Below, one piece after another: positions 55,708-64,000 of a stretch of DNA of 64,000 nucleotides (within the stretch, counting starts at the first letter, position 1; every line of letters begins with the position of its first letter). Source of the stretch: Diplonema papillatum (taxonomy: Eukaryota > Euglenozoa > Diplonemea > Diplonemida > Diplonemidae); contig JAPJBO010000068.1 of NCBI GenBank assembly GCA_030068145.1, forward strand, positions 400,812-464,811, written 5' to 3'. A program made the translations under genes and the position numbers. The notes below the pieces were generated by a model that searched no databases, was not told the origin of the DNA, and worked only from the letters and a program-made list of their open reading frames with translations.

Positions 55708-56432
55708 CGGTCCTGGCAGTGTGGGCCGCACCGACCTCCGCACCGGTGCGGGCGCACCGGTGCGCACCGGTGCGCTGTTCGGTGCGCCGGTGCGCTACAC
55801 AATACCTGTTGGGGAGATTTGTCGCTGGTCCACGTAGCAGACCTTTTTCGTCGATTATATGCTCACGTTCAGCTCCGATGAAGAGATTTGTGAAAAATGG
55901 ACCCAGGGAACAAATGGTTCGTGGGTCTTTCTTGTGTTCAGGGCAGCCGGGCACGGAGACTACACCGCGGCTTGACAAAAGTTTGCACCATAGATACACG
56001 CGAAAACGGTCAAAACTACCAGCGCAATAGTGTTGTTTCGTCAGGGTCAAATGTCAAAAAACGTGCCCTGCGGGAATTGATAGTTTCGCGTGCACAGGCA
56101 TTTGAACCAGGAAATCTGAAACGGAAACTTCGATTTCCACGATTTCCATTATCACGCGGATCCACGTCCCGGTCCCTGGCTCGACGAACCACGTACCAAC
56201 TCTATGGCCCCCAGGTCTATTTTCCACCGATCTCTTCATCGGAGCTGAAAACATCGTCGAAAAAGATCTGCAACGTGGACCTGCGACTCTGACCGAAAAA
56301 CAGTCCAAAAAACGACAACCCAGGGCATCGAACCAGCGCACCACACCGCACGACCGCACCTGCGGTACCCGGTGCGGAGCGCACCGGTGCGCCGCACCGC
56401 ACCGGCCCGCCGCCCACACTGGTCCTGGAGAA
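55708..56432. mobile_element. Inverted-repeat element with CACCGGTGCG-rich ends
   Basis: Left end: TCCTGGCAGTGTGGGCC and GCACCGGTGCG repeats. Right end: GCGCACCGGTGCGCCGCACC and CCCACACTGGTCCTGGA. Two repeat-T units face each other inside (55820-55970 minus and 56170-56300 plus). The palindromic GCACCGGTGC is repeated three times on the left. Confidence 0.5.
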
Positions 56433-56465
56433 TCTTCCAGATGGACTCCGGAAGGCGCCCTTTTC

Positions 56466-57008
56466 TCTCCTTTGCACCAGCTCACAGGCACCCAGTCTGA
56501 GCTGTCGAAACTCAAGGCAGATGCTGCCCGAGACCGCCAGGAGGCAGAGGCTGCTGAGAATGCCGAAGTAGACGCGCGACGAGTCCAGACGTGGGCCCCC
56601 TTGCTGAAGACTTCGGGGGGCCGGCTCTCCCTACGCAATGACCTCACCCGCCGGTTTGGCGAGGCGTTAGAGGTGAACGAGGCAGGGCAGGCGTCCTGGC
56701 ATGAGCTGAGGTCGTCTTACGACTCTCTGTGGGCTCTTCTGCCTGTTGTTCACAATAACCCTCCCGTGCTTCAGGCCATGCAGGCCACCATCGTCCGGAT
56801 GGAGTCGAACCGCCTTCGGTTCAGAACTGGTGGCTCCGGCGAGTCCTCCTCGCTCTATGAGGGCAGGGCCCGAAAGGTGAAGTTCGGGGGAATGGACGAC
56901 CGGTGGGCCACCAATCTCCAAAATGCCTTATTGCAGGTAAAGACCCCGCAGTCACCAAAAAACGAAGTGGAGAAGGAGAACCGTGTAAAGAAGGCGAAAA
57001 GGGGGTGA
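56466..57008 (+). CDS. Gag-like or coiled-coil ORF of the intronic element
   Basis: About 178 residues from LTGTQSELSKLKADAARDRQ, heavily charged at first (coiled-coil-like), then SGGRLSLRNDLTRRFGEALE, WHELRSSYDSLWALLPVV and a basic end (ENRVKKAKRG). No named domain; its place just upstream of a recombinase suggests a structural or accessory protein of the element. The start codon is uncertain. Confidence 0.4.
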   Translation, partial: SPLHQLTGTQSELSKLKADAARDRQEAEAAENAEVDARRVQTWAPLLKTSGGRLSLRNDLTRRFGEALEVNEAGQASWHELRSSYDSLWALLPVVHNNPPVLQAMQATIVRMESNRLRFRTGGSGESSSLYEGRARKVKFGGMDDRWATNLQNALLQVKTPQSPKNEVEKENRVKKAKRG

Positions 57009-57242
57009 CTCAACCTACCTGCTCCGACCCGCTACCGGCTTCCACTCCCAGCTTCAAATTCCCGAAAACGGGAACAGATTTCTGCCGACGAGATACCTTA
57101 TCTCCACCGGAGAGTTCTGGAAAGAGCTTCGCAGTGCTATGCGAACTCAGCTGCGCTCTCCAGTGTACAGACACGCAGCGAGGCTTTCGCCTCTCTGGTC
57201 AGAAGGAGCCATCCTCACCTGCCCGAGGACCACATCTTCCTC

Positions 57243-57912
57243 ATGTGGCTCCAGCTGAAGCTGGAAAAGGGAGAGCTCCAGACGCAGTCCGCCCGGCAGT
57301 ACATGACGTATCGTCGGATGCTGTCAATCGACCCGACGGCTGCGTTCCGAAGAACTCTGAGCCGCGAGCTAAAAGAGTACGAACGCAGGGCTCTTACGTC
57401 TCGCACATTGGTGGGCAACCAGCAGGTGGAGGAAGCGGTCCGCGAGATGTCCGGGCTCTATCGCGCCGCCCTGGCGACGCAATGGAGTCTCGGGGCTCGA
57501 CTAATCGACCTGATCCGGCTCGAAACGAAGCACATCCTGTTGTGCCCTCGAGACCAGAACCTTGTGCTAGTAATGCTGGTCAACGGGAAGACGGATCAGA
57601 GCGGTCGCGGACAGCCTTTGTTGCTGCAAAGGACGGGAAGGTTCGTCGGATTGGTGGAACGCCCGTTTGCAGCTGGGCAAAAAGTACATGTTCTACCCCG
57701 ACCTTCGGACCACTCGGTACAACATGGTCCTGCGAGCTCGACTCGATCTGACGTCGCACGGCCTTCGGCATTCGGCATTGACGTGGGTGGCTCGCTTCTC
57801 GGAATTGGGGGAGCAGGGTCGCCACAAGAGTGTTAAAACGACCCGCCAGCACATCCCTCATCGCTTGTGGGGGGCTGCCCAGGATTCTGCTGTTCCGCTG
57901 AGCCTACTTTAA
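57243..57912 (+). pseudogene. Tyrosine recombinase relic with Tyr-to-His change (relic 4)
   Basis: Frame 1 reads MWLQLKLEKGELQTQSARQY and ATQWSLGARLIDLIRLETKH, the first catalytic Arg box (GARLxDLIRL). Near 57650-57680 the frame shifts, and frame 2 continues as TSHGLRHSALTWVARFSELG (His-x-x-Arg box) and GRHKSVKTTRQHIP. In this family the last motif is normally Ser/Thr-Thr-x-x-Tyr-Ile. Here it is His (CAC/CAT), one transition from Tyr. The frameshift and the change of the nucleophile make it non-functional. Confidence 0.7.
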
Positions 57913-58204
57913 AAGTGAAGTGCCTGATCCACTCGGGTACCGAATGTCCCCTGGGCACCCAGGTAGACGAACCCACGGGGACATGGCCGGTGACGCTGAA
58001 GGACTCCGCAGGCACCTACGACTACACCGAGACTTGGCTCAGTCAGGACCAAGAGCTGCCGAAGCCGAAGACAAGCACATGCTACACTGGGGTCGTGGCT
58101 AGCATTGTGCTCCACGGTGAACGTGGAAAAGCTTGTATCGGACCTCCCGGCGCTGAGGCCCAACTTCGAGTGAGTCCAAGAAGCCAAGATTCGTTCCCTG
58201 CTAG

Positions 58205-58376
58205 GTAGTGGCCGGCCTACCGTTCCGGGTCCGGCGAACACTCTCGCCTCACGTGTCTCGCTTACTCAACCTCGGCATCGTTGAGAAAGTTCGTAGGAAG
58301 GAGACGGGAAGATGGTGTCACTCCGCCTTCTGTGTCGAAAAGTCTAAAAAGGGACAACTTCGGTTCATTCTGGCAT
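58205..58376 (+). pseudogene. Reverse transcriptase N-terminal fragment
   Basis: VRRTLSPHVSRLLNLGIVEK, then FCVEKSKKGQLRFI, like the fingers part of DIRS/Ty3-type reverse transcriptases (leucine-rich helix, I-x-V-Lys-Lys, then RFIxD). The palm with YxDD is not seen, so this is a fragment. Confidence 0.5.
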
Positions 58377-58789
58377 GCACCGGCGCGTCATGCCCAAGGA
58401 CGCGATGGGTCTCGACTTCGACGAATGCAGGGAGCTGGCGGCCGGGATGCAGCTGATGTGCGTCGAGATCCTGCTCGGGCGAGCAGGACTGCCGGCGCAA
58501 GGAGCTAAGGTGTCGACATATTCGTGGGGGTGGGAGCCGCAACGGCCGACGGCCAGCCAGACCATCAACGTCGACGGTGCGCGGCCGGACCGCAACGCAT
58601 GGAAGGACACCCACGAGATGCTCCTGGCGCTGGCAGAATGGTGCTCGACGAAGCGGTGGTCCGAAACCGGCAAGGAGGCCTCCATCTCGTATTTTCGAGC
58701 TCGCTGTCGATTTTGAGCTGCACAGCGGCCTGACCCTCACGCCGGCCCGCACACAGCGGAGGCAGGAGAACATCGCGCAGCGGCAGCCG

Positions 58790-59225
58790 AAGGACTGGCG
58801 TACCGTGGCGGACACGCTGCCGGGAGGAGACGGCGGCGTTCTTCGACGGCGGCAGTCGGGGGAACGGGACCAACGGCGCGGTCGCGGGAGCCGGGCGGTC
58901 TTCTACGACAAAAGCGTTAAGCAGTGGGAATACGTCGGGTTCGTCAGCGTGTTGGCGAGGTTGCTGCGGGACCCTGTGCCGCCGACACCCCGCACCATCG
59001 TCGTCAAGGGCGACAGCGAACTGGACATCGGGCAGCTACAGGGCACGAAGAGGTGCAACGAAACACCCGGCGATACTACGACCAGGCGCAGAACCTGTTG
59101 GCTAAGCTGCACGACCGACGGACGACGATCGAGCCGGTGCACATTCCTCGCGAGCTCAACAAGGATGCGGACGATCTGTCCAACCGCGCCATGGACACCG
59201 CACAGCGACAGGCGGCACAGGCCTA
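58790..59225 (+). pseudogene. Frameshifted RNase H domain
   Basis: Three parts of an RNase HI domain in different frames: FFDGGSRGNGTNGAVAGAG (first Asp motif), VVKGDSELDIGQLQGTK (third acidic motif GDS) and RYYDQAQNLLAKL to EPVHIPRELNKDADDLSNRA (His and last Asp motif). All four catalytic landmarks are recognisable, but at least two frameshifts separate them. Confidence 0.68.
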
Positions 59226-59229
59226 CAGC

Positions 59230-59907
59230 GACTCGGCGACCGCGAAAGGGTGGGCGATGAGGACCGCGCTGAGCAGGTTGGGCAAGATTGCGCGCGTGAA
59301 AGCCGTCCACCCGGCCCTCGAGATGCGCGTCAACCACCTCACCAGCCTCGGGGGACCCATCCTCCAGGGCCTCAACAAACGGCCGCAGATCAACAACCGG
59401 GAGGCCTTCGAAGCGGTGATGCGGGCGTTCGAAGTCGCCGCCGTACGGCACGTGCCCAAAAAGATGGCGAACAAAGGACGGGGCGACCAGAGCGGCCACT
59501 GGGAGAAGGCGGGTGTCCTGACCGGCAGCTTCCGACCCCAGGCCCACTACCCACGGGGGTGGCAACACAGCGGCGAGAAGTGGAAGGCACGGGCAAGACA
59601 CGACCGGGCGACGCACCGCCGCGCACGCGGCGGCGGCAGCCGCCACCTTTGGGACGTCCTAGCGAACGCCGAGAAGAAGAAAGCCGACGCGCAACGGGCG
59701 GGGTGCAGACCGGGATCGTCAACCAACCGCCCGACAGCGGCTGCAGCGGCAGCAACAGCGGCAGCGACATCGACAGCGGCGACGTCGCGAGAACGCACGG
59801 AAGGACCCGCGGCACAGCACCAGTCCATTCCCCACGCGGGGGGGGATGGCCGTGGAACCCTCCCCCGGGATGACGAAGGCCGGGGAGAGCCGGGGGCAGT
59901 GAAGTAA
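59230..59907 (+). CDS. C-terminal extension ORF of the element
   Basis: Continues the RNase H frame for about 220 codons: SRLGKIARVKAVHPALEMRV, FEAVMRAFEVAAVRHVPKKM, then Arg-, Gly- and Ala-rich sequence to a TAA. No domain recognised. It ends 320 bases before the GOST exon 2. Confidence 0.4.
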   Translation, partial: DSATAKGWAMRTALSRLGKIARVKAVHPALEMRVNHLTSLGGPILQGLNKRPQINNREAFEAVMRAFEVAAVRHVPKKMANKGRGDQSGHWEKAGVLTGSFRPQAHYPRGWQHSGEKWKARARHDRATHRRARGGGSRHLWDVLANAEKKKADAQRAGCRPGSSTNRPTAAAAAATAAATSTAATSRERTEGPAAQHQSIPHAGGDGRGTLPRDDEGRGEPGAVK

Positions 59908-60085
59908 CGAAGCCCGCGAACGGTGGGTGGTGACCCCTCCGAACAGCCTCCCTGGCCCTGGCCCACGCCTGATGCCGCAACCCCTTAACCCGGGCGGCGG
60001 CGCTTTGGCATGAGCCAGGAACCTCAAGGGGAGCAGCGCGAGAGGCATCATCCACGCTTCCAAGGCCCACACACTAATGCAACAT

Positions 60086-60225
60086 ATTTACTACAGTAGT
60101 GACTAGAGAAGCGAACGAGTGTAAAAGAACGGAGGTTGCACAAACTACCATACCAGCCGGACCGCCTGCCGTTCCCTATCCCTCAAAACCAGCACCAATA
60201 CGTTGAATAACACCCGCACGCACAG
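60086..60225 (+). mobile_element. Introner-like 3' end at the GOST exon-2 acceptor
   Basis: ACAGTAGTGACTAGAGAAGC, GAACGAGTGTAA and ATCCCTCAAAACCAGCACCA match the last part of the intron at 28806-29055, and in both cases the match runs to within about 25 bases of the AG (GCACGCACAG here). It lies in an intron of a different gene, 31 kb away. Confidence 0.6.
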
Positions 60226-60480
60226 CTCTTCGCGAACCTTACTTATCTGCTGACGTTCTACTTTGTCGCCGAGCTCGTGTGCATGGTCGGTCGCTTCATC
60301 TTCATCGTCGCGGACAACGACCTGTTGGAGAAGGCGTGGCGGTACTGGTGGATTCTCCACTGCTACCGGCCGGTTCTTTTCGACATGTTCCTGCTCACCC
60401 TGATGGTGGCGTGGCGCCCTTCGGAATCGACCGCGCAGCTGCTGCACGCGTTCGAGCTGACGGACGAGTCGCCTGCCGAG
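60226..60480 (+). CDS. GOST-family exon 2 (transmembrane segments 6 and 7)
   Basis: 85 codons in phase 0: LFANLTYLLTFYFVAELVCM, VGRFIFIVADNDLLEKAWRY, WWILHCYRPVLFDMFLLTLM, then VAWRPSESTAQLLHAFELTD. Segment 6, a lumenal loop with Trp-x-x-x-Trp-Trp, segment 7 and a Trp-Arg-Pro-Ser end as in GPR107/TMEM87 relatives. It ends in phase 0 before GTACGC, so a further exon with the C-terminal tail is expected but not located. Joining to exon 1 gives 465 residues with seven membrane segments. Confidence 0.68.
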
Positions 60481-60725
60481 GTACGCTTTTTTCTTGTCGT
60501 GTAAGACGTTATTCTTAGAAGATGAAAGTAGTAGTAGTAGTTTGGACTTGATATGCAGCAACAATCTGTGACGATAATACTGCACAAGCCGCAACAGACT
60601 ACCTCTTAGTGTGGAGGGCCCATCCTTGGGGGTGCACAGGGCGGGTGCGTGTTCCCTTGTAGAAAAAAGTCCAAAAACACTGAAATCACGATATTTTGTT
60701 AAGGGTTCCTACCCCCTACGGCTAG

Positions 60726-60836
60726 GGTGGCTGCATACGGCTGCATACGCGTATGCGCCCAAACCTGCATACGCATACGCATACGGCGCTGCATACGGCT
60801 ATGTATACGTATGCATACGGCTATGCATGTGGCTGT
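60726..60836. repeat. CATACG-rich short repeats
   Basis: GGCTGCATACGGCTGCATAC GCGTATGCG and related units, often palindromic (CGCATACGCATACG). Confidence 0.8.
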
Positions 60837-60894
60837 GACCTCTCTGGCAATGCACCTCCTTCGTCCAGGACGAAGGGGGAGTCGAAAAGGACAC

Positions 60895-60933
60895 TTAACC
60901 CTTTACCGACCATCTACGCATATATGCGTAGAT
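60895..60933. mobile_element. Left end of a piggyBac-type element with a perfect palindrome
   Basis: TTAACCCTTTACCGACC: TTAA followed by CCCT, as in piggyBac target sites and terminal repeats. It is followed by the 22-bp perfect palindrome ATCTACGCATATATGCGTAG AT (60912-60933). The transposase reading frame starts 276 bases on. A matching right end was not found between 62695 and 64000. Confidence 0.55.
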
Positions 60934-61208
60934 AATGCAGCGAATATCATGAGTAGCTCCCGAAGGGTGCCCCTGTGGTTAATCCGGCACCCAAGGGACG
61001 TATTTTAAAGATTTCTTAGCGTATCTTTCCAAGCAACTGCCGACAAAAAGAGTGCCTGCCCCCCCTCTTTTTGCACGGCTGGAACTCGAGGTGTCCCCAG
61101 AAACTGGGAGGTTTTCTTGGGCCAGTCACACACGGATTTTGAAATATACCAAGGTACCAAAAAAACGAGCAGGACAGAACTGCGGACTGAACAAAAGAAC
61201 TGCAAAAA

Positions 61209-62695
61209 ATGGTCAGGAAAGGCGTGATTGTCAGTGATGAAGTGTGCGATTCAGAAAGCACATCGTCCGAGACAGAGTCGGACAGCTCGTCGACGGATGA
61301 GGAAGAGGTGAAGCCGAGAAAGTCCCCTTCCCGTGCGCAGAAACCTGAAAAGCAGACTGGGAAGCCTCAGCAGCCGGTAGATGGGTGGACAGAGGGTATG
61401 GGGCCTGTGGATGACTTCCTGAGAAAGTTGCCTGCGGACACCTTTCGCACGTGCACCGTCGTTGATTCCCTGGAGCAGTACGACGACCACCGAAGCAGGC
61501 GCGAATTCGGGTCCATACCCGGGGTGACACTGAGACTGAGAAACGAGCAGAAGGGGTGTGAATGCGCCTACATCGCGTTGTGGCGTGCACTTGCATGGCG
61601 AGCTACCGGAAAGACAGATCTCCCGACTAAGGCTGTCGTGAGATGCTTCACCTTGCCAGGAAGTACGCACAGCGTGGGCACTGGCTGTATTTCGACAACT
61701 ACTATACCAGTGTCCCACTAATGCTTGCTCTATCCAGCATGGGGTTCCATTCGTGTGGTACAGTACGGTCGAACCGGAAAGGGCTCCCATTACTTCGCGA
61801 GAAAAAGGAGAAGAAACGTGGCCGACCAAGTAAGATCGAGAAGGCCAAGGCACCGCAGCGTGGGGACTCTTTTTTCATGCAATCCGGACCGGTCACTTAC
61901 GTGGAGTGGCACGACAAACGGGAGGTCAAAATGTTGTCCACCCTCCCGATCGGGGCATCCACAACTGAGGTCCAGAGACGACCCAAAGGTTCTTGTGGAA
62001 GAAAGGAACCAGTGCAAAAACCCGATATCGTCGAGTCCTACAACGCGTACATGGGCGGTGTCGACCTCAGCGACCAGCTCATGGCCAGTTGTGGCCGGCT
62101 CATGAAGGGTCGGAGGTGGTACCTGAAGCTTTTCTTCTACTTGTTGGAAGTTTCGTGCCTCAACGCATCTGTTATTTGGAAACATCTCCACAAAGACGAT
62201 CTGCAGAGCTTTTCCTTCGCTAACTTCAAGCGTGCGCTTATTGCGGGGCTCCTGAACGCAGATCCTGCCGATGACAGCAGCACAGAACCGGATGAGGTAA
62301 GTGCCGGCCCCGAACCCACGACTCCCACCAAATCGCAGCAGGACAGCGCACCGTCGACCCCATTCTCGCCAAGTACTCCGTCACGTGCTGACGATCATCC
62401 GTGCCGGCTTGACGGTAAAACCCACTACCTTGTGCCCCTGGACCGCCGGACGACTTGCAAGTGCCACGTGCAGCGCAAGGACGTCCAATACATGTGCAAG
62501 CAGTGTGGTGTGCCATTGTGCCCTGCACCCTGCTTTGGGCGGTTTCACACCAAGCAGGACCACAAATTCGACGACCCGAACTTGAAGGACGCGCAGCGCC
62601 GACTCAAGGATCCCAACGGGCGCCCATTCAAGCGCGGGAGGAAGCGCAGTCTCCAGTCAAACAACAGCCCTGCGCACAACAAGCGCAAGACCTGA
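61209..62695 (+). pseudogene. piggyBac-type transposase, frameshifted and internally deleted
   Basis: Frame 1 (61209-61721) begins MVRKGVIVSDEVCDSESTSS with an acidic N-terminus. Frame 2 (to TGA at 62693-62695) carries GHWLYFDNYYTSVPLMLAL (second catalytic Asp), ESYNAYMGGVDLSDQLMA (third Asp) and a C-terminal Cys-rich zinc domain (CKCHVQRKDVQYMCKQCG, LCPAPCFGRFHT). A one-base shift near 61640 separates the frames (AVVR continues as MLHLARKY). The block with the first Asp is missing, since GKTDLPTKAVV follows the N-terminal part directly. The Cys-rich domain of this family binds subterminal sites. Confidence 0.75.
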
Positions 62696-62699
62696 GGCT

Positions 62700-63230
62700 G
62701 TGCTTGGATCGCCTTCTACTTTTTCGACGCGTAGGAGTGCAATCTCGCTACCAATTTCGTCTCTCTTCATACCTTCCGTGGCAGAGCTTATTATTTCACT
62801 CTCATTCTTTCGTAAAGTTTCCAGGTGGCTGGCTGAGCAACGCCTGGCCAACCGGACACGATACTTTTGCGACGGCCCGGCCCCCCTGCACGCCGAACAT
62901 GACATGAGTGCCTGATACAAGACCAGCACGAATGGGAGGCAGCGACCGAAACGAACCCGGAGAGAGGCGAGAAGAACACTGCGAACCAATAGCGCACTCG
63001 ACGATGGTTGCAGGACCAATGAATAGCGGGAAACAACTTCACACCCTGCCGACCTGGAACAGCTTTCGCACGGCAAAAAGCCTGGATACCTGTTGCGGCA
63101 AATGGCCGCAATGAAAAGATCGACGAAAATGCGCTTAGTTCCACCCCTCGGATGCCACAAATCTTGCTGTCGGCGGCTTGATACACCCCGGACGAAGTGT
63201 ACCCGAAAATAGGCAATTTCCTCAGAATAA
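62700..63230. other. No gene recognised
   Basis: Open frames on the minus strand (62657-63160) are not supported by any domain. The expected right end of the piggyBac element is not evident. Confidence 0.5.
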
Positions 63231-63400
63231 CCCCCCCCCCCCCCAAACCAGACTCACACCGCAGTCCTGTCTGCAGACACTCAGGTTTCCACGCTGATGA
63301 TGGTCCGCCTTATGTGTCCGTGGCTTAAAGGACCGAAACACGGCGCAGACGGGACCAGTGCGGTGTTGAGCACATACCCATTCCAAGCACGTTCTTGCAA
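63231..63400 (+). repeat. Poly(C) tract and repeat C, copy 4
   Basis: About 14 C at 63231-63244, then 63246-63398 as in the other copies of repeat C, and a second C run after it (63401-63412). Confidence 0.8.
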
Positions 63401-64000
63401 CCCCCCCCCCCCCTCCCCTAGGGCTAAGTTGGATGGAAACGCCGTTTCTTTTAGTTTTTTCGAAATAAGGAAACGGAAACGGAAACGGAAACGTTTCCGT
63501 TTCTTTTAAAAGAAACGCCGGAAGGCTCCTCATGCTGAGGGGTCCTATAGGATACCACTTCGAGGGTTCTTCTGTGTGTCCGTCGGGTGTCCGTTTCCAG
63601 CCAAATTTTGGCTTTCCTTTCAGGGCGGGATCACCTTCTTCTTTTGATCTACCAGCGGGCACTTCTCTTCCTCCGTCTTCTGGCGGGCTCTCTGACTCTT
63701 CAGGGCCCTTCCTGGGCTGTTCTTCGACTTGGCTCGGCCCCTTCTTGTGTGTCGTCGCGGTCTCGTTTGTGCAGAGCAGTCGCTGATGCTCACCGTTTTC
63801 TTTCATCGGCAATCTGACACGAGCAAATAGGTAACCACAAGCTAATGATGCAGAATGTCGTCACATGCGGATGCTGAGGTTTTCTGACACCAGATTCCAC
63901 TCTTCTGTGCCTACCACTTCGTCCTCTGCTGCTTCCAACCCACGTTCTCATGTTTACTTGTATCGGCGGCCGTGCCGAGTGGGGCTTTTTGAATCTGCAG
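63401..64000. other. No gene; GGAAAC repeat and hairpin
   Basis: 63469-63515 is GGAAAC repeated five times and followed by GTTTCCGTTTC and AAAGAAACG, which pair into a hairpin. Nothing else is recognised to the end of the window. Confidence 0.6.

Larger units (their letters stand above)
55582..60225 (+). other. 4.6-kb intron of the GOST-like gene
   Basis: Both flanking exons are in phase 0. The intron holds an inverted-repeat element (55708-56432), a recombinase/RT/RNase H element (56466-59907) and, at its acceptor, a 140-bp introner-like end shared with the intron at 28806. Confidence 0.6.

Noticed and set aside
1..64000. Spliced-leader sites or dinoflagellate-type non-canonical introns
   Set aside because: I looked for the known dinoflagellate leader sequence and for GC/GA donors at the modelled introns; none was seen, and the modelled introns are GT-AG.

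Overview
This is a stretch of eukaryotic nuclear DNA, probably from a microbial eukaryote (an alga or other protist; I cannot place it closer). The evidence is: GT-AG introns whose phases agree across several genes; a 3' fragment of a nuclear-type large-subunit rRNA; tyrosine-recombinase and piggyBac-type mobile elements; tRNA-like short repeats; and very large satellite-like tandem repeats. No bacterial operon, Shine-Dalgarno site or CRISPR array is present. Coding exons are GC-rich islands in a much larger mass of repeats.

Layout. 1-4.6 kb: the 3' end of a gene for a repeat-rich protein with a Cys/His terminal motif, its intron filled by a 42-bp minisatellite and by a copy of its own exon. 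5.1-9.3 kb: an 83-bp satellite of about 50 units. 9.5-18.2 kb: a metacaspase-like gene in four constitutive exons plus one possible cassette exon. Its introns hold a broken tyrosine recombinase, a 2.6-kb 13-bp minisatellite and 36-bp and 29-bp minisatellites. 18.2-27 kb: an LSU rRNA fragment, SINE-like repeats, terminal-inverted-repeat elements and no recognisable gene. 27.9-29.7 kb: a Pro/Ser-rich gene ending in a likely half WW domain, with a 250-bp introner-like intron. 30-37.6 kb: repeats. 37.7-45.8 kb: a DEK-like chromatin gene with a roughly 6-kb intron made of tandem repeats. 46-54.3 kb: repeats, two more recombinase relics and a 1.57-kb inverted-repeat element. 54.4-60.5 kb: a seven-transmembrane GOST-family (GPR107/TMEM87-like) gene split by a 4.6-kb intron that holds a decayed recombinase/reverse transcriptase/RNase H element. 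60.9-62.7 kb: a piggyBac-type transposase relic.

Main points. (1) Splicing in phase gives a metacaspase homologue that keeps the catalytic His but has Ala-Tyr-Ala-Cys where Cys-His-Ser-Gly belongs, and that carries a C-terminal Tudor-like domain: a likely pseudoprotease fused to a reader-type domain. (2) The acceptor plus exon start of its fourth exon is tandemly repeated four times; one copy is an open, phase-0 72-nt exon with its own GT donor. (3) Related repeats end exactly at the splice acceptors of two unrelated genes, as introners do. (4) Partial copies of exons lie next to the real exons in at least four genes or gene parts.

All exon borders are my reading of splice dinucleotides and phase; none is supported by transcripts.
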